64,000 nt of DNA, taken from contig DDFH01000007.1 of the NCBI GenBank assembly GCA_002337085.1, forward strand, positions 248,001-312,000. Direction: 5' to 3'. Position numbers and translations under genes: made by a program. Source of the stretch: Hyphomonadaceae bacterium UBA1933 (lineage in GTDB: Bacteria; Pseudomonadota; Alphaproteobacteria; Caulobacterales; Aquidulcibacteraceae). Below, piece after piece: positions 35,931 to 44,729 of the stretch. Below the pieces are notes generated by a model. The model was not told the DNA's origin. It worked only from the letters and a program-made list of their open reading frames with translations, and did no database searches. Within the stretch, counting starts at the first letter, position 1. Each line of letters starts with the position of its first letter.

Positions 35931-36098
35931 ATGGCTAAACCAGCCTCTATTAAAATTCGTTTGAACTCATCAGCTGGCACTGGCTTTTTCTATGTGACCA
36001 AGAAAAACGCTCGTACTAAAACCGAAAAACTTCGTATGAATAAATACGACCCTGTTGCTCGCAAGCATGTTGAATTCGTTGAAGGCAAAATCAAATAA
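35931..36098 (+). CDS. rpmG: 50S ribosomal protein L33
   Basis: 55 residues: MAKPASIKIRLNSS, GTGFFYVTKKNART, KLRMNKYDPVARKHV. GCGGAGGGG lies upstream of the ATG. It lacks the two CxxC zinc pairs, so it is the zinc-free (C-minus) form. Located next to pleD/divK as in other alphaproteobacteria, but on the opposite strand. Confidence 0.97.
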   Translation: MAKPASIKIRLNSSAGTGFFYVTKKNARTKTEKLRMNKYDPVARKHVEFVEGKIK

Positions 36099-36120
36099 GT
36101 TTGCCAATACCTGATTTCTA

Positions 36121-36146
36121 AAAGCCCGCCAATGGCGGGCTTTTTG
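36121..36146 (+). terminator. Terminator after rpmG
   Basis: AAAGCCCGCC-AAT-GGCGGGCTTTTTG: a stem of seven G/C-rich pairs plus A/T ends. Confidence 0.9.
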
Positions 36147-36197
36147 TTTATATAATGATTTATGTGAATTAAAGTCGTTTGGCGCTTATATTAATAG

Positions 36198-37562
36198 CTA
36201 GGCGACATTTGCAATAACGCGATTACGGCCTCTTTGTTTTGCCGCATACAATGCCTGATCCGCGCGTTTAATAACCACATCCGTGTCATCATCGGCACGG
36301 TTACCAATCGCCACCCCAACGGACACGGTCACCTCTAGGGGGTCTTTATTTGCGCCAATGTGGAACGGATCGCCAGAAACGGCAACCCGCAGCCTTTCAG
36401 CAATAATATAAGCATCCTCAGCTGACGTGTCAGGCATAATTACAACAAACTCTTCGCCGCCAAAACGACAAGCGAGGTCGCGCGGACGGAAGTTAGATGC
36501 CAATCGTTCCGAGAATTGCCGAATAACCTCATCCCCTGCATCGTGACCAAAAAGGTCGTTAACCCGTTTAAAATGGTCGATGTCGGCAATGATAACTGAT
36601 ACTGGTGCGCCACCACGCTTTGTGCGCTCTAAAAGCGCCTTTAGCTGTGTTTCCATATAGCGGCGGTTGTGAAGTCCGGTAAGCTGGTCTGTGACAGCTT
36701 TTTCCATCGTCGCATCCACACTGAGGCGTAAATTCTCAATATAGCGTTTACGACGTACAAGAGTACGAACACGAAGCTTTAATTCATCTTCATCAAGCGG
36801 ACGGTTAATAATGTCGTTTACGCCAATCTCTAGCGCGCGAATAGAACGGGTACGATCCTCGGCATCGATAATTGCCAAAATTGGCAGGCTACGAGTATTA
36901 AATTGTGAACGAATATGCGCAGCCAATCGCAGACCATCAAACGTTTTACCAGATGCAGAAACAATCAAAAGCTCAACTGATGAGTGTCCATCCGGGCCAA
37001 GCTGGTTGGATTCTTCCATCAAGAGGGCGCGTTGCTCTTCATTTAAGATTCTTTTTAATCTTTCGCCGCGCTTTGAATCATCTTCAAGTATGATGACCCT
37101 TGCACCAAGGCCATTTTCCCCTTGCTGCATTTCATCAATAACGCCAATTCTACGACCAACTGCTTCACGAGAACGTAACTCATCCGCAATACTTTTATAT
37201 TTTGCCAAAGAGCGCACACGCGCAAGTAACAGCGTATCATCAATCGGTTTTGACAAAAAATCATCTGCACCAACAGAAAGCCCGCGAATCCTGTCAGACT
37301 TTTGGTCAAGTGCAGTAACCATGACAACAGGAATATGGTGAGTTTTTGGATCTTCCTTTAAGCGGCGGCAAGTTTCAAAGCCATCAAGCCCAGGCATCAT
37401 AACATCTAGCAAAATCACATCAGGGTTTTCTTCAACCGCGCGGACAATGGCTTCTTCGCCCGATGTTGCTGAAATGACAGTATAATATTCATGCTGAAGC
37501 TTTGCCTCTAGCAAACGAACATTCGTAGCAACATCATCAACAATCAATACACGCGCGGTCAT
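36198..37562 (-). CDS. pleD: PleD-like response regulator diguanylate cyclase
   Basis: 454 residues: a canonical receiver (VLIVDDVATNVRLL, DVILLDVMMPGLDG, phospho-Asp in LLDVMMP, SKPID), a degenerate second receiver, then GGDEF with active motif RFGGEEF. The inhibitory site RPRD lies five residues before it, so product feedback should be intact. PleD makes c-di-GMP at the stalked pole in Caulobacter and controls motility-to-sessile change. Reads in the same direction as divK, 94 bases downstream of it. Confidence 0.96.
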   Translation of the reverse strand: MTARVLIVDDVATNVRLLEAKLQHEYYTVISATSGEEAIVRAVEENPDVILLDVMMPGLDGFETCRRLKEDPKTHHIPVVMVTALDQKSDRIRGLSVGADDFLSKPIDDTLLLARVRSLAKYKSIADELRSREAVGRRIGVIDEMQQGENGLGARVIILEDDSKRGERLKRILNEEQRALLMEESNQLGPDGHSSVELLIVSASGKTFDGLRLAAHIRSQFNTRSLPILAIIDAEDRTRSIRALEIGVNDIINRPLDEDELKLRVRTLVRRKRYIENLRLSVDATMEKAVTDQLTGLHNRRYMETQLKALLERTKRGGAPVSVIIADIDHFKRVNDLFGHDAGDEVIRQFSERLASNFRPRDLACRFGGEEFVVIMPDTSAEDAYIIAERLRVAVSGDPFHIGANKDPLEVTVSVGVAIGNRADDDTDVVIKRADQALYAAKQRGRNRVIANVA

Positions 37563-37656
37563 TCATCACCCTGCTGGCATCCAAAAGTCTTTCATAAACC
37601 CTTAGAAAACCAATTTTATTCTAACTAGAATAAATTAAAAGAATCATAATCTACTA

Positions 37657-38046
37657 TCAACCAATAAACTCTCTTATCTTTGCTATAAAAGTATTAACAG
37701 AGATTGGTTTTGACAGATATGACTGACACCCACCTTCCTTTATTCTCTCCTCATCGCCGCGCATCGCAAATGCGGTAACGGCAATGATTGGAATGTGTTC
37801 GGTTTCGCTATCTGCCTTCATCCAACGAGTTACATCAAGACCAGAAACATGTGGAAGCTGTATATCCATTAGAATCAGGTCAGGCATCTCATCTTTGGCA
37901 AGCTCTAGTGCCTTTAAGCCATCGTTGGTTTCTACAGTGTCATACCCAAAAGCATGTAGCAAATCACGAAAAAGCCTCATGTTAAGTTCGTTATCCTCAA
38001 CAATCATAACTTTTTTCTTATCTTTTATGACTTGCTCGCCCACCAA
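37657..38046 (-). CDS. divK: Single-domain response regulator DivK
   Basis: 129 residues, one receiver domain: MIVEDNELNMRLFRDLLHAFGYDT, phospho-Asp in DLILMDIQLPHVSGL, IPIIAVTAFAMRGDEERI, SYLSKPIS. This is nearly the DivK consensus of Caulobacter. DivK links the PleC/DivJ kinases to the CckA-CtrA cascade. TTG at 38046 is taken as start because GGAG is seven bases away; GTG at 38043 is an alternative. Divergent from dinB. Confidence 0.95.
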   Translation of the reverse strand: MVGEQVIKDKKKVMIVEDNELNMRLFRDLLHAFGYDTVETNDGLKALELAKDEMPDLILMDIQLPHVSGLDVTRWMKADSETEHIPIIAVTAFAMRGDEERIKEGGCQSYLSKPISVNTFIAKIREFIG

Positions 38047-38108
38047 ACACTATCTCCAAATTATAAAACATTATAAGACAGTTTTATTAGAATTGGGTTA
38101 AATTTACA

Positions 38109-39344
38109 TTGCCGAACCTTTGTAGAGACTGCTTTATTATATTTGAAGGCAACGCGGAGAAATGCCCGCATTGCCATTCAAGACGTATTGTATCACATCC
38201 AGAGCTTAGCAGACTTTCTATCGCTCACATTGATTGCGACGCGTATTACGCGGCACTCCATAAAAGGGACAATCCTGAACTTAATAATGTTCCTGTCATT
38301 ATTGGCGGCGGAAAACGCGGTGTAGTATCAACCGCTTGCTATATCGCACGTTCTTATGGTGTTAAATCAGCAATGCCAACATTTATGGCACGTAAACTAT
38401 GCCCGAATGCGGTTTTTATAAAACCAAACATGAAGCTTTATATCGATAATGCAAAAAAAATACGGGCTATTTTCGAAGAAATGACACCATCCGTTGAGGC
38501 AGTATCAATTGATGAGGCCTATCTTGACTTATCAGGCACAGAAAAACTTCATGGGCTTAACCCCTCACAGATTTTGGCAAAAATCGCCAAACGAATCGAA
38601 GACGAGATTGGGATTACAATATCTGTTGGGCTTTCTGAAAATAAGTTTCTCGCAAAAACGGCATCCGATATGGATAAGCCACGCGGTTTCTACATATTAT
38701 CAAAAGCAGAAGTTCACGAAATATTATGGAAGCGCGAAATCGGTTTTTTGCACGGTGTTGGCAAAGCAACCACCGCAAGGTTTAATAAACTAGGCTATAA
38801 ATATATTGGAGATATTGCGAAATCCGATAAATTTAAAATCATTGCTCAATTTGGTGAACATGGTGAGTGGCTATATAATATTGCGCACGGTAATGATAAT
38901 CGCAAAGTCGAAAGCGAACACAATGCCAAAAGCATTTCCACAGAAACTACATTTCTCGAAGATATAAAAGACTATGAATTACTTAGTGGGTCTTTAAAAA
39001 ATCTTTGCGAAAAAATTGCCAGAACGGCGCGCAATAAAAAACTTGTTGGAAAAACAATAAATATAAAACTAAAAACTCATGATTTTAAAACCATTACCCG
39101 CCAAATAAGCGTGCCGCCAACCCAAACAGCAAAAACAATATTCAAACTTGCAGATGGCTTGTTACAAAAAGAAATGACAAAAGCACCATTCCGACTAATT
39201 GGGATTGGTTTATCAGAGCTTTTGGACGAAAATTCGCAAAATAATTATGATTTATTTATGGAAAAAGACAAGAATTTAGAACTTGAACGTGCTATTGATA
39301 AAATTTCCGACAAATTTGGTAAGGATATTTTCAAAAGGTTCTAA
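38109..39344 (+). CDS. dinB: DNA polymerase IV with N-terminal zinc-finger-like motif
   Basis: 411 residues. A leading CxxC...CxxC pair (CRDC, CPHC, residues 5-22) precedes the Y-family palm: IAHIDCDAYYAAL, ARSYGVKSAMP, SVEAVSIDEAYLDLSG, then SVGLSENKFLAKTASDMDKP and the little-finger domain. The Cys-bearing N-terminus is common in alphaproteobacterial DinB. It copies past lesions in damaged DNA. TTG start without a strong ribosome site. msrB follows at once. Confidence 0.95.
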   Translation: MPNLCRDCFIIFEGNAEKCPHCHSRRIVSHPELSRLSIAHIDCDAYYAALHKRDNPELNNVPVIIGGGKRGVVSTACYIARSYGVKSAMPTFMARKLCPNAVFIKPNMKLYIDNAKKIRAIFEEMTPSVEAVSIDEAYLDLSGTEKLHGLNPSQILAKIAKRIEDEIGITISVGLSENKFLAKTASDMDKPRGFYILSKAEVHEILWKREIGFLHGVGKATTARFNKLGYKYIGDIAKSDKFKIIAQFGEHGEWLYNIAHGNDNRKVESEHNAKSISTETTFLEDIKDYELLSGSLKNLCEKIARTARNKKLVGKTINIKLKTHDFKTITRQISVPPTQTAKTIFKLADGLLQKEMTKAPFRLIGIGLSELLDENSQNNYDLFMEKDKNLELERAIDKISDKFGKDIFKRF

Positions 39345-39345
39345 A

Positions 39346-39708
39346 ATGACAAATAAGCTTAATGATGAACAAAAGAGAATTGCCCTTGAAGGCGCAACCG
39401 AAAGCCCCTTCTCATCACCCTTAAATTACGAAAAGCGCAATGGAATATATTATTGCGCTGCGTGTAAAAATGAATTGTTTTCAAGTGATACCAAATATGA
39501 TTCAGGCTCTGGATGGCCCAGCTTTTACAAGCCTGCCAAAGATAATGTAATCGGCACCTCAACCGATCATGACATCGGTTATGAACGCACCGAGGTTCAT
39601 TGCAATAATTGCGGCGCACATCTTGGACATGTTTTTGACGATGGGCCAAAACCAACGGGCCTACGTTATTGTATTAATGGTGCTGTATTAGATTTTAAGC
39701 CAGATTAA
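39346..39708 (+). CDS. msrB: Peptide-methionine (R)-S-oxide reductase MsrB
   Basis: 120 residues from ATG 39346, two bases after the dinB stop; AAAAGG precedes it inside dinB. Zinc pairs CAAC and CNNC, the SGSGWPSF block, HLGHVFDDGP and the catalytic Cys in RYCINGA are all present. Reduces methionine-R-sulfoxide in proteins. The stop overlaps the convergent protease stop by two to three bases. Confidence 0.96.
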   Translation: MTNKLNDEQKRIALEGATESPFSSPLNYEKRNGIYYCAACKNELFSSDTKYDSGSGWPSFYKPAKDNVIGTSTDHDIGYERTEVHCNNCGAHLGHVFDDGPKPTGLRYCINGAVLDFKPD

Positions 39709-40463
39709 CTAATTAAATCGTCTTCATCACCAGCAAGTTCTTTCAACATATCTTTGATGAAACTTGCATGCAGCACTATGCCAATTTCTAGCCGTTCAGA
39801 ATCGATATTCACCTGCTGTGTCAAAAGGCCAGCAATAAACCTTTTATCTTTTTTATTATCCTTCGTCCGGTTTAAAATCTTATCTGACATATATACAGGT
39901 CCGCCAGAATTACCTGAAAACACCGAAAAATCCATCAAAAAACTTGGAAATTGTCTTATCGGTACAATTGGATAAGATGCCACTTTACCTGAACGCAAAA
40001 TTGGAAAGCCAAGTTCATTAGCACTCAAACCCTTAGGGTAGCCAAGCGCCAACATTTCGTCACCAAGATTTATATCAAGATCCGATATAGTTCGTTCACC
40101 CGCTAAATTCTCATACATAATCGCTTTGTTTACGACGCTTTCGGGGGCATTAATCCACATAACGGCAATATCTTTTTCGGGATGGTGAAGCCACATAGCA
40201 TTGCCATTATCGTCACGAATTGCAATTGGTGTTGGGTAACGATGCCAATTTCCATCATCATCTTGGGCGCGCCAATGAACCACCGCTTCATTACGCTTCA
40301 TACCGTCAAGCACATGGTGCGCGGAAACTAGGGCAATTTTAGGATTGGTTTTGTTACCAAGATTAACTAGCCAAACCGTGCCAACGACCCGCCTGCCCTC
40401 ATTGTCACTTTGTTCTAGTTTATATGTTGCATTAAGGACAGCAATATTCAAATCTTCAGCCAT
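39705..40463 (-). CDS. Trypsin-like serine protease
   Basis: 252 residues, chymotrypsin fold: His in VSAHHVLDG, Asp in EKDIAVMWI, Ser in FSGNSGGPV. No signal peptide, PDZ domain or membrane helix is visible, so it looks cytosolic, which is unusual for this fold. GGTGGG lies upstream of the ATG. The domain fits the stand-alone trypsin-like peptidase group. Confidence 0.88.
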   Translation of the reverse strand: MAEDLNIAVLNATYKLEQSDNEGRRVVGTVWLVNLGNKTNPKIALVSAHHVLDGMKRNEAVVHWRAQDDDGNWHRYPTPIAIRDDNGNAMWLHHPEKDIAVMWINAPESVVNKAIMYENLAGERTISDLDINLGDEMLALGYPKGLSANELGFPILRSGKVASYPIVPIRQFPSFLMDFSVFSGNSGGPVYMSDKILNRTKDNKKDKRFIAGLLTQQVNIDSERLEIGIVLHASFIKDMLKELAGDEDDLIS

Positions 40464-40549
40464 TTGCCCACCAAAAGGTAATTATGTTTTCTTTTGGCAA
40501 ATATAATAGCTTTTTAAAAGCAGAAAATTCAACAAATACAGAATTTATA

Positions 40550-41545
40550 TTAATCCAGCATAAGGCGGATTTTTTTTACAACCATTTTGCCTTTTTTAAT
40601 CGCTTCGATACGCTTGCTCCAGGCTGCGGTTGCTTCTAGGGCCTGGTTTGCAACTTCAATGCCTCCAAGCTTAATTAAATCAGCTTGAATGGCTTCCCAA
40701 CTTTCAATCGTTTTTATTCGTCTTTGGCGATACGAATTTAAAAGGTGCGCGCCAATGTCTTCTTGTTCTACAATAACAACACCTGCTGCATCCATTAATG
40801 GCGCAATATCGCTTTCATACATGAAGCTACGACCAAATTGGGCGTCATTTGCAATTTCAGATTCGCCATCTTTTGCAAAATAATCAAATAATATTGCCTC
40901 ACCGCCTGGCTTTAAAATACGGGCAAGAGAAAATGCAATTGCCTCCATTGCCTCAAAACTGGTTGCTTGAGCATAAATCAATAATTGCGCAGCCTTATTT
41001 TTGGGAAGCGATTTCGGACTCTTATCATATGAATGAAACTTTATCTTTGACCCCATTCCCTTTTTAGATAAAAAATCTTTTGCACGCTGCAAAACAACAG
41101 GATTGGCTTCATATGCCTCTATTTCCAACTCATAACGATTTAGCCAACCGAAAATTGCCGCACACGGTTCCGTGCCAAAAAGATATAATTTTTGTTTTTT
41201 TTCGGCATAAGTAAACGGCATGCCCTCGATAATTGATTTATCAACTTCACCGTCAGCAGGTGCAGCCCGACCTTCGCCAAACAATTTTTCCAAGACAGAA
41301 TATTTTACAAGATCAGCCTGTTTTGCAAAATTGTCTTTTTTGCTTTCAACCTTTGCAGCTGGTACGGCATCCTCAGTCGCGGTTGCTTCTGGTGCTACCT
41401 TTTCTTGCTCAGAATTTGCGTCATTTGCATCATCCGACGGCTCAACAGGAATATTTTCTTCGCCATTCCACCATGCGCGCAACTTTGCGCCCACAGATTG
41501 TAGCTTTGAATTATCTAGTTTTGGAACCGCTATCTTTAATGCCAT
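40550..41545 (-). CDS. Methyltransferase-like protein with acidic N-terminal linker
   Basis: 331 residues from ATG 41545 (MALKIAVPKL). An Ala/Glu/Asp-rich linker (about residues 30-75) is followed by a Rossmann-like core with YELEIEAYEANPVVLQRAKDFL, AAQLLIYAQATSFEAMEAIAFSLARILKPGGEAILFDYF. That last block matches the class I SAM-methyltransferase motif order, but the glycine motif I is weak. The start lacks a clear ribosome site, so it is tentative. Function unknown. Confidence 0.65.
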   Translation of the reverse strand: MALKIAVPKLDNSKLQSVGAKLRAWWNGEENIPVEPSDDANDANSEQEKVAPEATATEDAVPAAKVESKKDNFAKQADLVKYSVLEKLFGEGRAAPADGEVDKSIIEGMPFTYAEKKQKLYLFGTEPCAAIFGWLNRYELEIEAYEANPVVLQRAKDFLSKKGMGSKIKFHSYDKSPKSLPKNKAAQLLIYAQATSFEAMEAIAFSLARILKPGGEAILFDYFAKDGESEIANDAQFGRSFMYESDIAPLMDAAGVVIVEQEDIGAHLLNSYRQRRIKTIESWEAIQADLIKLGGIEVANQALEATAAWSKRIEAIKKGKMVVKKIRLMLD

Positions 41546-41849
41546 ACGCAAAGAGTAACAGAAAAGTTTTAAGAATCCTTTTCCAAAACTGCCACATGGC
41601 TTAGCAGTCAAATATTTTGCAGTTGGCCATATTTTCTTGATTAAAATATCGCCATGCTTGTGTCATAAATACGGCATATTTATCTTATGTTTATCTTAAG
41701 AACACAATTAAGACACATTGTGTAACTTATTGACCACACACACTTTTTCACCTCTTTACATTACCACATTGCAATTTGAATTGTTTTGATACCAGTCCTA
41801 AATTCAATTTGCGCGGATGAAAAGTCCACGATTTTAAGGAGAATGAAAA
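41546..41849. other. Intergenic region upstream of the outer-membrane gene
   Basis: No gene. It holds a direct repeat TTATCTTA (twice near 41680-41700), the inverted repeat at 41702-41723 and an AAGGAG ribosome site for the gene at 41850. Confidence 0.5.
41702..41723. promoter_or_regulatory. Inverted repeat ACACAAT-N8-ATTGTGT
   Basis: Seven-base perfect arms with an eight-base spacer, about 130 bases upstream of the outer-membrane gene. Operator-like in form; no regulator is known. Confidence 0.35.
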
Positions 41850-42359
41850 ATGAAAAATAACAAACTAACAATCATGGTCGGTGCATTGATTTCATCAACT
41901 TTACTTGTTGCTGGTGCAGCTTCAGCACAAGAAAATGTATATGTGAACGCAGGTGTAACCCAACACCATACAAAAAACACTGATACCGCATCTATCACTG
42001 GTAAAGTTGGCACACAAATTAACCCATACTTTGGGGTCGAAGCTGAAGGTGGTTTTGGCGTAAACGAGGATACTTATCAAGGTGTTAAATACAAAAACAA
42101 AGGCGACCTTGGCGCGTATGCCGTTGGTACCGCACCAGTAAATGATAAATTCAGCGTTTTGGGCCGCATCGGCTATCACCACACATGGGAAGAAGCAAAA
42201 GCCGCTGGTTTAAAAGTTAAAAATGACGACGGAAGCTTTGCAGCAGGCGTTGGTGCTCAATATATGCTAGATTCTAGCAACGGCATTCGTGCAGATTACA
42301 CACGTTATACCGAGCAAAAAGTTGATAATTTTGGCGTTTCATACGTTCATAAATTCTAA
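41850..42359 (+). CDS. Small outer-membrane beta-barrel protein
   Basis: 169 residues with a signal peptide ending SAQ near residue 26. Alternating beta pattern (VYVNAGVTQHH, ASITGKVGTQINPYFGVEAEGGFG, FSVLGRIGYHHTW, GAQYMLDSSNGIRADYTRY) and a C-terminal FGVSYVHKF ending in Phe, as expected for an eight-stranded OmpA/opacity-type barrel. AAGGAG is seven bases before the ATG. Likely a single-gene unit ended by the next hairpin. Confidence 0.9.
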   Translation: MKNNKLTIMVGALISSTLLVAGAASAQENVYVNAGVTQHHTKNTDTASITGKVGTQINPYFGVEAEGGFGVNEDTYQGVKYKNKGDLGAYAVGTAPVNDKFSVLGRIGYHHTWEEAKAAGLKVKNDDGSFAAGVGAQYMLDSSNGIRADYTRYTEQKVDNFGVSYVHKF

Positions 42360-42386
42360 TTATTTTAGATTAGATTAAAACAAATT

Positions 42387-42416
42387 AAGCCCCTACGTTA
42401 TGTGGGGGCTTTTTTA
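42387..42416 (+). terminator. Terminator after the outer-membrane gene
   Basis: AAGCCCC, loop TACGTTATGT, GGGGGCTTTTTTA. Confidence 0.85.
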
Positions 42417-42479
42417 TGTCATAATTTTGTAATACCATAATAATAAACCGCAAAAACATAGTTACATCGGGATAATGCC

Positions 42480-43040
42480 ATGAACCAAATCAGGCAATTT
42501 AATTTAAAAGAATTTTGGTTATGCGCGCTCTTAAGCGTGGTGGTTTTCTTTGCTTTCTCACCACTCTATAGCAATAATAGCATATTTCATGATGTCATCG
42601 ATGCAATTGGCGCTTTTTTGATTATAATTGGCGCAATTGGTAGGTTTTACTCAAAATTTTATTTTTATCGCGACCAAATCAATACAAAAGGTCCTTATTC
42701 AATTGTGCGTCATCCAAAATGCCTGACAGCATATATAGCAATGATTGGTCTAAGCCTTATTTCAGAACGGATTCAGCTGATGGTTTTCATACCTATTATG
42801 GCTGGATTTATTTTTACATATATTATTAACCGCCAAGAAAATTTAATGATTTTGATATACGGCGATGAATTCCGCGAATATCAGAAAAAAGTGCCACGCA
42901 TAATTCCAAAATTTTCCAAATATGAAAAAGGCATACCTCGCCGTCTGAATAATCGGGAATTATTAATGGCATTTCTAGAACTAATGTTCTGGTTTGGTGC
43001 AGGGCTTTTGATTGAAGGTCTAGAAGTTTTTGGGCTTTAG
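42480..43040 (+). CDS. Membrane methyltransferase, ICMT/PEMT-like
   Basis: 186 residues with four to five membrane helices. The motif GPYSIVRHPKCLTAYIAMIG then RQENLMILIYGDEFREYQKKVPRIIP is the SAM-binding pattern of isoprenylcysteine carboxyl methyltransferase-like proteins. In bacteria, members methylate small lipids or unknown substrates. The usual Tyr after RHP is Cys here. Precedes ychF by 81 bases on the same strand. Confidence 0.88.
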   Translation: MNQIRQFNLKEFWLCALLSVVVFFAFSPLYSNNSIFHDVIDAIGAFLIIIGAIGRFYSKFYFYRDQINTKGPYSIVRHPKCLTAYIAMIGLSLISERIQLMVFIPIMAGFIFTYIINRQENLMILIYGDEFREYQKKVPRIIPKFSKYEKGIPRRLNNRELLMAFLELMFWFGAGLLIEGLEVFGL

Positions 43041-43121
43041 CATCAATAGCACTTTAAATCTTACCATTAATTGTCTAAAGGCGATGAAATATATTTATCA
43101 CAGCCAGATGGGAAGATTATT

Positions 43122-44222
43122 ATGGGCTTTAAATGTGGAATTGTTGGCTTACCAAATGTTGGGAAATCAACGCTTTTCAACGCTTTGACTAAAACGGCTT
43201 CGGCACAGGCGGCAAATTATCCATTTTGCACCATTGAACCAAACGTCGGCGAAGTTGCAATGCCAGAGCCACGCCTGAATGAACTTGCAAAAATCGTTGG
43301 CTCAAAGGAAATAATCCCAACCCGTATGAACTTCGTTGATATTGCAGGCCTTGTAAAAGGTGCATCAAAGGGCGAAGGACTTGGTAACCAATTTCTTGCA
43401 AATATTCGCGAATGTGATGCAATTGCATACGTTCTGCGTTGTTTTGATAATGATGACATTACCCATGTTTCCGGAAAAATCGATCCACTTGATGATATGG
43501 AAGTGGTTGAAACCGAATTAATGCTTGCCGACCTTGAAAGCGTTGAGAAGCGCATCACCAACCTTGAGAAAAAGGCAAAATCTGGTGGCGACAAAGAAGC
43601 TAAGAAAACACTTGAGCTATGCCTTGAGGCAAAAAAATTATTGGATGAAGGTAAACCTGCACGCCTTTTCATCCCTGATAATGAAGATATAAAAGCATGG
43701 GACATGCTTCAGTTACTAACCTCCAAGTCAGTTCTTTTCGTTTGTAATGTTGATGAAGATGCTGCGGCAACAGGTAATGATTATTCACGCCGCGTTGAAG
43801 AATATGCAAAAACCCATAATGCAGAATGTGTCACAATCTGCGCCCAAATGGAGGCTGATCTTGCGGTTCTTGATGACGAAGAAGCAAAAGAATATTTAGA
43901 TACCGTTGGCCTTGAAGAACCTGGGCTTAACCGTCTCATCCGCGCCGGATACGAGCTGCTTGGTCTTGCAACATATTTCACTGTTGGCCCAAAAGAAGCA
44001 CGCGCATGGACAATTCACAAAAACTGGACTGCACCAAAGGCTGCCGGCGTCATTCATGGTGACTTTGAAAAAGGCTTTATTCGCGCCGAAACTATTTCTT
44101 ATGAAGACTTTGTCAAATTTAACGGGGAACAAGGTGCAAAAGAAAATGGCAAAATGCGCCTTGAGGGTAAAGAATATATTGTGCAAGATGGCGATGTAAT
44201 GCACTTTAGGTTTAACAATTAA
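43122..44222 (+). CDS. ychF: Redox-regulated ATPase YchF (Obg family)
   Basis: 366 residues from ATG 43122, preceded by GGGAAG. G1 GLPNVGKSTLFNALT, G3 DIAGLVKGASKGEGLGNQFL, the noncanonical G4 NVDE that favours ATP, a coiled coil (residues ~130-200) and a C-terminal TGS domain (YFTVGPKEARAWTI ... VQDGDVMHFRFNN). Binds ribosomes and modulates stress responses. Confidence 0.97.
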   Translation: MGFKCGIVGLPNVGKSTLFNALTKTASAQAANYPFCTIEPNVGEVAMPEPRLNELAKIVGSKEIIPTRMNFVDIAGLVKGASKGEGLGNQFLANIRECDAIAYVLRCFDNDDITHVSGKIDPLDDMEVVETELMLADLESVEKRITNLEKKAKSGGDKEAKKTLELCLEAKKLLDEGKPARLFIPDNEDIKAWDMLQLLTSKSVLFVCNVDEDAAATGNDYSRRVEEYAKTHNAECVTICAQMEADLAVLDDEEAKEYLDTVGLEEPGLNRLIRAGYELLGLATYFTVGPKEARAWTIHKNWTAPKAAGVIHGDFEKGFIRAETISYEDFVKFNGEQGAKENGKMRLEGKEYIVQDGDVMHFRFNN

Positions 44223-44729
44223 TCCATAAACATTATTTCTTGGTGATGTCACCTTATTTCACGGCTTATGAATAAGTAGCCGTGAAAAATATTCGTATCT
44301 GCAACATTACAAATAATCAATGTTTAAATTTAGTTGCGATTTTTTTCGTAATTAATTTAAATTCAAAGCAAAAAAGTATATATAAATTCGTGTTTAATAA
44401 CTGATTTACGCCCAAATTATAATAATATTGGGCATTATCTTTATCCGTCCGATAATCCAAAACCGCCTAAAAGTTAATGAATTCATAATATTTTATTAAG
44501 TAATTTATGAGTGAATATGCCTAATATCTGCAGAAATAGCTTAAATTTTTGACAGAAATGGAAAAATAGCATCTGGTTTGATTGTTTTTCTAGGTTTTAT
44601 TTTTTATTCTGCTGATAGGTTGAGTATGGGGCCGACCCAAGTTGGAAGTGATGTCCGCCTAATTTTTGCCCGCTGGGGCGCGGATTAACCCTCTATTGAA
44701 AAATAGGGGATTAGGAAAAGTTAGAGAAC
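44223..44729. other. 507-base leader and intergenic region before the DD-carboxypeptidase gene
   Basis: No gene. It contains a 10-bp perfect hairpin TTTCACGGCT / AGCCGTGAAA (44257-44287) without a T-tract and, near the 3' end, the structured G/C-rich leader described separately. Confidence 0.5.
44654..44684 (+). promoter_or_regulatory. Structured 5' leader of the DD-carboxypeptidase gene
   Basis: Nested stems TCCGC/GCGGA enclosing GCCC-GCTG-GGGC, in a locally G/C-rich patch (about 44628-44684) within AT-rich surroundings, 46 bases before the ATG. A second possible stem around CCCTCTATT/AATAGGGG follows. I cannot match it to a known riboswitch. Confidence 0.35.

Noticed and set aside
44257..44287. 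10-bp hairpin TTTCACGGCT/AGCCGTGAAA as a terminator for ychF.
   Set aside because: No T-tract follows on either strand, so intrinsic termination is not supported; kept only as an unexplained hairpin.
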